From an uncultured Prevotellaceae bacterium (GTDB lineage Bacteria; Bacteroidota; Bacteroidia; Bacteroidales; Muribaculaceae), in assembly GCA_945983195.1 (NCBI GenBank), contig CAMFSS010000023.1:1-13712 (forward strand): 13,712 nucleotides of DNA. Reading direction: 5' to 3'. Below, one piece after another: positions 1 through 5,677 of the stretch. The position numbers were made by a program, and so were the translations under genes. Position 1 is the stretch's first letter. Every line of letters starts with the position of its first letter. The notes beneath the pieces were generated by a model. That model was not told the DNA's origin and searched no databases. It worked only from the letters and a program-made list of their open reading frames with translations.

Positions 1-2
1 AT

Positions 3-596
3 GATGACCTTCGCATCGTAGTGTCATACACAGAGAAGCGCAGGAAGAAAGATGCCTTCAATCGAGCCAAGGGTTTACAACGGCTTCAAACGAAGGTAGC
101 ATCGGGAAAGGTAAGCAAGAAGCACATCAACAACCGTGGCTACAATAAATACCTCCGTCTTCAAGGCGAAGCCACCATAAGCATCGACCTTGAGGCGTTT
201 GAGAACGACGCTGTCTGGGACGGACTTAAAGGATATGTGACAAACACGAAGTTGACCGATGAGGAGGTGATAGCCAACTACCACAATCTGTGGTTTATTG
301 AGCGGGCGTTCCGAATGAACAAAACCGACCTTCAGATCCACCCAATGTACCACCGCCTGCGCAACCGCATCGAAGGCCATATCTGCATCTGTTTCTGCGC
401 CTACGTCTTGCAGCTCGAAATGGAGCGATTACTAAAAGCAGCTCAATCTAACATTACTGTGGAAAGAGCACGCGAACTTGTCAAAACCATGTACGCCCTG
501 ACCTACACCAAGACGGGCCATACGCGACCAACTCAGGTGATGCTCAGCATGGATGATAATGAGCAAGCCGAGCTATATCGCCTGGTCGAAAATTGA
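3..596 (+). CDS. IS1634-family transposase, C-terminal part (5' end outside window)
   Basis: DDE transposase fragment that would catalyse movement of an IS1634-type element. The frame is open to the left edge: codons before the GTG at 21 read DDLRIVVSYTEKRRKKDA, which is the conserved IS1634 stretch ahead of the last catalytic block, so GTG 21 is not the real start. The signature YHNLWFIERAFRMNK fits the IS4/IS1634 Y-(2)-x-(3)-E-(6)-K pattern; the catalytic Glu codon is at 300-302. It is followed by the family's conserved HPMYHRLRNRIEGHI stretch. The gene ends at TGA 594-596. Full-length relatives are roughly 500-600 residues, so more than half lies upstream of the window. Whether the element is intact cannot be judged here. 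About 40 bases after the stop an IS982 fragment begins, which suggests the element's right end lies near 636. Confidence 0.85.
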   Translation, partial: DDLRIVVSYTEKRRKKDAFNRAKGLQRLQTKVASGKVSKKHINNRGYNKYLRLQGEATISIDLEAFENDAVWDGLKGYVTNTKLTDEEVIANYHNLWFIERAFRMNKTDLQIHPMYHRLRNRIEGHICICFCAYVLQLEMERLLKAAQSNITVERARELVKTMYALTYTKTGHTRPTQVMLSMDDNEQAELYRLVEN

Positions 597-636
597 GTCA
601 AACGCGATTTGGGTAACGCATGACGAAAACAGGAAA

Positions 637-737
637 TAGAGCATTCAAGACACCAGCGCTTTGAAAATTTCGTCGTGAACCTGGTGGGAGCAATCGCTGC
701 ATATTGCATGTTCCCCAAGAAGCCATGCATCCATGTA
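637..737 (+). pseudogene. IS982-family transposase remnant (3' fragment)
   Basis: These 101 bases match 3790-3890 of the larger IS982 copy in this window with four mismatches and no gaps. They encode the C-terminal end of the transposase (EHSRHQRFENFVVNL then AAYCMFPKKPCIHV). The N-terminal three quarters and both inverted ends are absent here: similarity begins abruptly at 637, just after the IS1634-type gene, and stops at 737, before the right end of the element. It cannot be functional. It lies in the same orientation as the other IS982 copy and on the far side of the TIR operon. The simplest reading is an older IS982 split by the IS1634 element and eroded at its right end. Confidence 0.85.
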
Positions 738-769
738 TTTAAATTCAGCAGCAAAAGTATATCATCTGA

Positions 770-811
770 TTTTTAGCCCTAAATTGATTGCTTACAATCC
801 GAGGCTAAAAA
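770..811 (-). terminator. Hairpin after the TIR-membrane gene
   Basis: TTTTTAGCC at 770-778 pairs with GGCTAAAAA at 803-811, and inside it GATTG (786-790) pairs with CAATC (795-799). It starts 6 bases past the stop of the TIR-membrane gene. Read on the minus strand, the outer stem carries the U-rich run in its first arm and an A-rich run in its second, so it could also terminate leftward or rightward transcription weakly. Probably the end of the TIR operon. Confidence 0.5.
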
Positions 812-817
812 ACTTGC

Positions 818-1819
818 TTAATTCATCAATTGCCATCCACTTATACCATTCTTCTTTGTGAACATAAGGCTACAAATTGAAACAGAATGGGCTATAGCTA
901 TATATAATAAATAAAGGTGTGTTCCTACAACCTTATGAAATTGCATGTCTTTCCCAAGGAAATAAAGTAATTGGTATCTTATACTAACGGGATATGATAA
1001 TATGCTGAAATGTTTCCAGTTAAAATATAAGAATTCACCTAAATGGCTTATAAGGAAGACTTCTATGAAATCCAAAAAAATGATAGAACCAAGCCAATAT
1101 ACTTTGTGAGTACTTACTTTAAGAGTGCACATTAGTGAAGCAGAAAGAGCAATTAATAACATTACATGGCTAATTTGAGGGTGTTGATAAAAAGATAAAC
1201 ATCCTGTAAAAAAAGTCCATAGCACCATTAGACAGATTAATCGCAAGCCCAACATCTCTCTTGCTATCCACAAATATACTATTGGATGGAAACGATCTGA
1301 GAAGACGCTCTCTGTCATAGCTGTTAATAAAGGCTTCTTTTTTCTACAATTTGTTGTATTAGAGTATTTATTATGCGAATCCCCGTTAGATATCTTCACT
1401 TCTTGTTCAGGAAGTTTCAACCAGTTTTTTATATCGTTCAAAAGTCTGGAAATAGATTCTACAGAAAGAGCATCGATTTGTTGCTTCATTCCAAAACGAA
1501 ACTGGAACCAATCTGTAAGAGGTGCATTGTCTATGTTTATAAAAACTATGTTTTTCTTTTTTGCTGATGCAAAATTCAATTCTCTAATAGTCCAATCATT
1601 TTCAAAATCTTCAATCTTTGTATGTATGTTTGAATACATAAATAAAAATATTTGACAATTATTAATTGCACCTATTATCTTCGTCTCAAAGATTGCATTG
1701 CTCTCAATACCATCAAAGTCTATCCAGCACTTTTCGCCAAGTGCAGACTCTATTAGGTCCTTTATCTGAAAGACCTTATCTTTATCTATTCGTTTATAAG
1801 AGATGAATATTCTATGCAT
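818..1819 (-). CDS. TIR-domain protein with C-terminal multi-helix membrane domain
   Basis: 333 residues. The N-terminal TIR domain (about 1-135) begins with HRIFISYKRIDKDK, the BB-loop region follows WIDFDGIES, and the helix FENDWTIRELNFA carries Glu80 at the position of the NADase catalytic glutamate. After a polar linker (about 136-175, rich in Lys, Asn and Ser) come hydrophobic segments at about 193-211, 217-233, 240-262 and 299-320, giving three or four membrane helices. TIR domains of this kind either cleave NAD+ or make ADP-ribose-derived messengers; which applies here is unknown. The membrane half suggests a membrane-attached or membrane-damaging effector. ATG 1817-1819 lies 10 nt after the stop of the macro-TIR gene, so the two are almost certainly co-transcribed and translationally close. 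The gene is AT-rich compared with the secreted-protein cluster. TIR assignment is firm; the role in defence is inferred. Confidence 0.85.
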   Translation of the reverse strand: MHRIFISYKRIDKDKVFQIKDLIESALGEKCWIDFDGIESNAIFETKIIGAINNCQIFLFMYSNIHTKIEDFENDWTIRELNFASAKKKNIVFINIDNAPLTDWFQFRFGMKQQIDALSVESISRLLNDIKNWLKLPEQEVKISNGDSHNKYSNTTNCRKKKPLLTAMTESVFSDRFHPIVYLWIAREMLGLRLICLMVLWTFFTGCLSFYQHPQISHVMLLIALSASLMCTLKVSTHKVYWLGSIIFLDFIEVFLISHLGEFLYFNWKHFSILSYPVSIRYQLLYFLGKDMQFHKVVGTHLYLLYIAIAHSVSICSLMFTKKNGISGWQLMN

Positions 1820-1829
1820 AACTACAGAT

Positions 1830-2909
1830 TTACCTATTCAACACATATATCAAACTCGTTATCAGCTTCTTGCCTGATGCGACTGGATTCTTGAAGTCAA
1901 TTTGGTCAATGTCTGAGATGTCGAGACGGATACTTTTGGCGTATGGAGCATCATCGAGCATGAGTGGGAGGATGGGCTTGTTCATGTTCACTGCATACCC
2001 TATCTCACGGATGACATTGATCGAGGAGTTTGAGCTCTCAGAACTGATGAATATAACGGCTTTCGACACCTCTATGGCATCTACAATAAGTTCCTTGTAA
2101 TTCGAGCTACTGTAGATACCCTCTTTGTCAATCCAATACTTAATGCTGTTCTCCTTAAGGACATTAGAAACAAAGTCCGCTATGTCCTTGTCCTTTCGAG
2201 AATAACTGATGAATACCTCGTGATTCATGTTTCCCTTTTTAGGGAGTTGAATGTTGCCCAATTGCATTGGCATAGGATCTTCATCAGTAGTTACTAGTCC
2301 TTGCTTGTATTCCACAAGAGCCGCCTTGGCAGCCAAGCTTTCAAAGAGGGTGATATAGTCAGACTCGGAATAGAGGTTGTATATATCATAAAGGTAAAGC
2401 TCAACATTCAATGGCTTATTCGTATTGGCAAGATTTCTGGCAATGGCAATTGACATCTGCTCTATCACCTTGCGGATAGGGATTCTTGCGGAACCTGCAC
2501 CAATTGCAGGAAAAGCGATAGATGTCATGTCCATGGTTTGCATCAGCTGGAAACATTTGTCAATGGCATGTTGAAGAAGGTAGTTCGAGACATCCTCTTC
2601 CGTTACCTGACTGGCAAGTATTTGCATTCTCCGTTTCTTGTCTATCGTTATGCAATGATAGACATATTTCTGATGTTCAAGAGTTCCTGCCGTAGTCACT
2701 ATCACATCACCCAACGGCACTGGCACCATTTTTTGAGCATCAGACTTGATACTGGGACCTCCCTCTTTTAGTATCGCCCGCGACACACCACCTCCCATAC
2801 TCACATAGCAGTCGTCAGAACTTACAATGACCTCTGCCTGTGATTCAAGAATATTTCCGAACTTTACTGTTAGCCTTGATTTATTGAATATGTATTGTCG
2901 TGAGTCCAT
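1830..2909 (-). CDS. Macro domain-TIR domain fusion protein
   Basis: 359 residues, predicted soluble. Residues 1-195 form a macro domain: VKFGNILESQAEVIVSSDD, the phosphate-binding MGGGVSRAI loop (38-46), GDVIVTTAG (67-75) and the second loop FPAIGAGSARIPI (133-145). The usual NAAN stretch of ADP-ribose hydrolases is replaced by VSSDD, which argues for ligand binding more than hydrolysis (inference). A linker (about 196-228) leads to a C-terminal TIR domain (229-355): EVFISYSRKDKDIADFVSNV, YWIDKEGIYSS, and VIREIGYA with Glu302 at the catalytic NADase position. Macro domains bind ADP-ribose and related molecules, the very products TIR enzymes make; in type II Thoeris a macro domain senses a TIR-made signal. 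Here sensor and TIR enzyme share one chain. First gene of a two-gene operon with the TIR-membrane gene. An IS982 end lies 6 bp before the start codon. The start fits the beginning of the macro fold. Confidence 0.88.
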   Translation of the reverse strand: MDSRQYIFNKSRLTVKFGNILESQAEVIVSSDDCYVSMGGGVSRAILKEGGPSIKSDAQKMVPVPLGDVIVTTAGTLEHQKYVYHCITIDKKRRMQILASQVTEEDVSNYLLQHAIDKCFQLMQTMDMTSIAFPAIGAGSARIPIRKVIEQMSIAIARNLANTNKPLNVELYLYDIYNLYSESDYITLFESLAAKAALVEYKQGLVTTDEDPMPMQLGNIQLPKKGNMNHEVFISYSRKDKDIADFVSNVLKENSIKYWIDKEGIYSSSNYKELIVDAIEVSKAVIFISSESSNSSINVIREIGYAVNMNKPILPLMLDDAPYAKSIRLDISDIDQIDFKNPVASGKKLITSLIYVLNR

Positions 2910-2915
2910 ATTAAT

Positions 2916-2937
2916 ATTAACGTGAGTTCGATGAATT
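2916..2937 (+). repeat. IS982 left inverted end
   Basis: ATTAACGTGAGTTCGATGAA followed by TT. Its reverse complement recurs at 3926-3947 with one mismatch (T versus C at the 16th base). Confidence 0.85.
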
Positions 2938-2941
2938 ATAA

Positions 2942-3926
2942 ATGCCTGAAAAATTGGTGATTAGCGGAAATTGTTGTAACTTTATAGTGCTCAATTACAA
3001 AGATTTACAAACAATAATCGCTATAATCACCGAGGACAAAGTTACGGAATTATTTTGTATGGCAGATGATTTCTGCAAGTTTTTTGATGCCCAGATGAGA
3101 AAATATACACTGAAACCGGGTAATAAGCGGCAATATCACCGGGAATCAACCATGTCGAAGGCAGAAGTCATACTGATTATGATACTGTTTCATGATTCGG
3201 GCTACCGTTATCTGAAACATTTCTATCTGGAAAATGCCTGCAAGCATATGCGTCATCTCTTCCCGGATGTAGTCTCATACAAACGGTTTGTAGTGCTTGA
3301 GAAAGAAGTTGCCAAACCTCTGGCACTGCTCATCAAGAAGGTGCTGCTCTGCATGCACAGGCATAAGTTTCGCGAACAGTACGCCCCTGAGGGTATGCAG
3401 GAACCAGAGGATACACGTCCATAAGGTATTCAAGGGCATAGCGCAAAGAGGCAAGTGTTCCATGGGCTGGTTCTTCGGTTTCAAACTTCATCTGATCTGC
3501 AACGAGAAGGGCGAATTGCTCAACTTCATGATAACTCCCGGAGATGTGGACGACAGGAAACAACTTGAATACAAGGCATTTGTCGAATTTATCTACGGCA
3601 AACTGGTAGCAGACAAGGGTTACATCGGCAAGAACCTTTTCCAACGCCTTTTCCTGGACGGAATACAGCTTATCACCAAACTGAAAAGCAATATGAAAGG
3701 GACCTTGATGAGCATATCCGACAAGCTTCTGCTCCGCAAGCGTGCTATAATAGAAACGGTGAATGACGAATTGAAGAACATTGCACGACTAGAGCATTCA
3801 AGACACCAGCGCTTTGAAAATTTCGTCGTGAACCTGCTAGGAGCAATCGCTGCATATTGCATGTTCCCCAAGAAGCCGTGCATCCACGTACAGCGAACAT
3901 TTGACACACAGCTGTGTGTATTCTGA
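2942..3926 (+). pseudogene. IS982-family transposase, frameshifted and missing a catalytic residue
   Basis: The coding sequence runs in one frame from about 2942 (MADDFCKFFDAQM, SKAEVILIMILFHDSGYRYL, SYKRFVVLEKEVAKPL) and jumps to another frame around 3340-3358, where the family's CTGISF-x-x-STPLRVC block appears. The second frame continues to TGA 3924-3926 with GWFFGFKLHLI, TPGDVDDR, ADKGYIG and IIETVNDELKNI, ending in EHSRHQRFENFVVNLLGAIA. IS982 transposases are normally one frame of about 290 residues, so this copy is broken. In addition the first catalytic Asp, expected in the F-x-D-S-T motif, reads Asn (AAC at 3375-3377; FANSTPL). The other two catalytic residues, Asp in ADKGY and Glu in IIETVND, are present. 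The true start may be downstream of ATG 2942, for example the ATG at 3060. Confidence 0.85.
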
Positions 3927-3947
3927 ATTCGTCGAACTCACGTTAAT
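3926..3947 (+). repeat. IS982 right inverted end
   Basis: Reverse complement of the left end at 2916-2937 with one mismatch; begins at the last base of the transposase stop codon. Confidence 0.85.
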
Positions 3948-3988
3948 TATCATCTACATAATAATCATTGATATATTGATGACTGTGA

Positions 3989-4018
3989 GACTTTTGGGCG
4001 TATGTGAACTGAAAAGTC
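3989..4018 (-). terminator. Weak hairpin after the ATPase gene
   Basis: GACTTTT (3989-3995) pairs with AAAAGTC (4012-4018), 10 nt past the ATPase stop. The stem is short and there is no clear U-run after it, so a terminator role is only possible. The rest of the 3948-4027 gap is AT-rich with no other signal seen. Confidence 0.3.
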
Positions 4019-4027
4019 CAAGAGTGG

Positions 4028-5473
4028 CTATGCGAAAAGAGAGTCGAGAGTGATTTGGTGCTGGAAGATGTGTGAATAGTTGTTGGACTTTAATCCATAG
4101 GTAGAGACGAGCACGTGCTGGATTGCCTTCCGGGTGTGCGTCACGCGGCGGAATGTGGCTGTCCGCTCCTCGATGAGACGTGCATACTTGGCATCGACGA
4201 CAAATGGCTCACGCCAGTGCTTCATTTCACATAGCGTTATCACATCATCGCTGCGATCGAGCAGCATATCAATCTGTCCGCCATTCCATTGAGTGCCGTC
4301 GCTGTCGGTAAAAGGTCGACTCGACCACGCACAAGTGTTGCAAAGCATACCGCCTATGCCAAGTGCTGCCTTGATTTGAGCTATGTGGTGCAGGCATACT
4401 TGCTCGAAGGCATATCCGCTCCAAGTGCGAATGGCTGGCTGCCCTTGCGAGTTGAGCCAAAATCTCTCGTCACGCCCCGGCCTTCCTGCCACGAAGCGCA
4501 GATGGAACAGCGTGAAAAGGTCGGTGAGTTGAAACAGGCAATCCTTGCTGCTCTTGCCAATTGCCGCATACTGCTGCACAAAGTCGCATGCCACAAGGTC
4601 GCCGAGGGCTTTGGTGAGCGAGCCTCCGCTCTTAATTTTCAGCATATCTTTAAGTTCGGCACGTGAAAGTCCACGCTGCTTCGAGGCAAGAGCTTCAACT
4701 ATACGGCGGTAGAGTGTGGCATCATCGAAGAGGCTGCGATAGAGAAACTCATACTCACGCCTCAAAAGTGCATTGCGACCAAAAAACAGATTGTCGATAT
4801 TGTTGGCAAATGGCAATCTGCGGTCGAGCATATCGAGATAGTAGGGAATGCCTCCAAGAATCATATAGGCTTCAAGTACCTGATATCGGCTCCACTCCAT
4901 GTGCTTTACTTGCTTTAGATAGGCTTCAGTTTCGGCAAGTGTGAATGGCGCGAGATAGATGGAACACGTCACACGGCCATAAAGCCCGCCCTTGTCGCCT
5001 ATCATCTTGTTCATCATCCAAGTGGTGGCACTACCACACACAAACAGCTTCAGCCTGTTGCACGTCGAGCCCCATGTGTTCCAAAAATAAGAGAATGCTG
5101 AAAGAAAATTGGATTTGTGCGTATCAATCCATGGCAGTTCGTCGAGAAACACAATAATCCTGTCCTTTCTAAGCTTGGAGAGATATTCTGCAAGATGCTT
5201 AAACGCTTCCTGCCAGGTGCTTACTGTGCCATAGTCTTTCTTGCTTTTCTGCGAGAGTTCACTCATGAACATAGCAAGCTGTACGCGCTTGGGAGTGTGA
5301 TACATTCCTGTAAAGGAAAAGTCGAAACGATTTTCAAACATGCTGCGTATCAAAAAGGTTTTGCCCACTCGCCTACGCCCATATAATGCTACAAGTTCGG
5401 ACTTACCCGACTTGCAACGCTCGTTGATTAAGTCTATTTCGCGTTCACGCCCTACCATAACATTCTCACTCAT
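4028..5473 (-). CDS. AAA-type ATPase with C-terminal DUF234/PD-(D/E)XK-like region
   Basis: 481 residues from ATG 5471-5473 (MSENVMVGREREI); the TTG two codons earlier is a less likely start. N-terminal STAND/AAA-type ATPase domain of the archaeal-ATPase family (PF01637): Walker A GRRRVGKT (32-39), Walker B IIVFLDELPW (106-115), sensor-like LFVCGSATTWM (about 143-153), then LGGIPYYLDML. A helical and winged-helix-like middle (about 240-335; SRAELKDMLKIKSGGSLTKAL resembles a DNA-binding wing-helix) leads to a C-terminal region with GGQIDMLLD (about 398-406) and CEMKHW (about 415-420), the D...ExK spacing of PD-(D/E)XK nuclease folds. Many copies of this family occur in Bacteroidales; their job is not established, and toxin, nuclease or mobile-element roles have been proposed. 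All key ATPase residues are present, so it looks intact. It is monocistronic: it has its own promoter box and is separated from the LRR gene by a hairpin. Confidence 0.85.
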   Translation of the reverse strand: MSENVMVGREREIDLINERCKSGKSELVALYGRRRVGKTFLIRSMFENRFDFSFTGMYHTPKRVQLAMFMSELSQKSKKDYGTVSTWQEAFKHLAEYLSKLRKDRIIVFLDELPWIDTHKSNFLSAFSYFWNTWGSTCNRLKLFVCGSATTWMMNKMIGDKGGLYGRVTCSIYLAPFTLAETEAYLKQVKHMEWSRYQVLEAYMILGGIPYYLDMLDRRLPFANNIDNLFFGRNALLRREYEFLYRSLFDDATLYRRIVEALASKQRGLSRAELKDMLKIKSGGSLTKALGDLVACDFVQQYAAIGKSSKDCLFQLTDLFTLFHLRFVAGRPGRDERFWLNSQGQPAIRTWSGYAFEQVCLHHIAQIKAALGIGGMLCNTCAWSSRPFTDSDGTQWNGGQIDMLLDRSDDVITLCEMKHWREPFVVDAKYARLIEERTATFRRVTHTRKAIQHVLVSTYGLKSNNYSHIFQHQITLDSLFA

Positions 5474-5503
5474 AACCAAAAAGCATTATCAGTTTTTACT
5501 CTG

Positions 5504-5511
5504 CAAATGTA
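5504..5511 (-). promoter_or_regulatory. Putative Bacteroidetes -7 promoter box for the ATPase gene
   Basis: On the minus strand this reads TACATTTG, an exact match to the Bacteroidetes -7 consensus TAnnTTTG, 30 bases before the ATG at 5473. No clear -33 TTTG partner is seen at the usual spacing, so support is moderate. Confidence 0.5.
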
Positions 5512-5535
5512 CAAATAATATTCGAATAATCTACG

Positions 5536-5551
5536 ATTAGTGAGCCAAAAG
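5536..5551. repeat. Short direct repeat, copy 1
   Basis: ATTAGTGAGCCAAAAG, repeated 52 bp downstream with one mismatch. Lies upstream of the ATPase -7 box, a plausible position for a regulator-binding site, but no known motif is recognised. Confidence 0.4.
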
Positions 5552-5587
5552 TGGCGAAAAAAGGGAGATTTGGCTGTGTAATCGAAT

Positions 5588-5603
5588 ATTAGAGAGCCAA
5601 AAG
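5588..5603. repeat. Short direct repeat, copy 2
   Basis: ATTAGAGAGCCAAAAG. Both copies are preceded by an AATCGAAT- or TTCGAAT-like sequence, so the similarity extends loosely to the left. Confidence 0.4.
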
Positions 5604-5608
5604 CATAA

Positions 5609-5644
5609 GAAAGGCAGCTTCACAGACGAGTGAAACTGCCTTTC
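5609..5644 (-). terminator. Terminator hairpin for the LRR gene
   Basis: GAAAGGCAG (5609-5617) pairs perfectly with CTGCCTTTC (5636-5644). After one mismatch the stem continues as TTCAC with GTGAA around a 6-base loop. It lies 33 bases past the LRR stop codon and is followed on the minus strand by a T-rich stretch (TTATGCTTTTGG). Confidence 0.7.
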
Positions 5645-5677
5645 GATGATTTTATGCGCTACGGAGCGCACTGTGGG

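Larger units (their letters stand above)
2916..3947 (+). mobile_element. IS982-family insertion sequence, defective
   Basis: About 1.03 kb, the usual IS982 length, bounded by near-perfect inverted ends of 22 bp with one mismatch. It contains a single transposase gene that is now broken. The left end lies 6 bp from the macro-TIR start codon on the opposite strand. I could not assign a convincing target duplication: the flanks TTAAT (left) and TATCA (right) differ, and the AT-rich surroundings make the exact tips uncertain by a few bases. Confidence 0.85.

Noticed and set aside
1373..1567. A 64-codon plus-strand frame inside the TIR-membrane gene
   Set aside because: It lies opposite the linker and TIR domain of an intact gene and shows no independent signal.
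2905..2920. Target-site duplication around IS982
   Set aside because: The bases outside the two inverted ends do not match as a clean direct repeat. AT-rich sequence allows several 2-3 base coincidences, so I did not assign one.
2930..2945. TATAAT-like sequence inside the left IS982 end as a promoter for macro-TIR
   Set aside because: TATAAT is read on the minus strand at about 2935-2940, but Bacteroidetes main promoters use TAnnTTTG at -7 and no matching -33 element is seen, so support is too thin to list.
3297..3424. Programmed -1 frameshifting in the IS982 transposase
   Set aside because: IS982 transposases are normally a single frame, no slippery run is visible at 3340-3358, and the first catalytic Asp is also lost, so decay explains it better.
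4289..5386. Several plus-strand open frames of 70-125 codons across the ATPase gene
   Set aside because: They overlap an intact ATPase with Walker A and B motifs and encode low-complexity or Cys/Arg/His-rich sequences with no domain.
4028..5479. ATPase start at the TTG at 5477-5479
   Set aside because: The ATG at 5471-5473 is two codons downstream, is a better start, and still leaves the whole ATPase domain intact.
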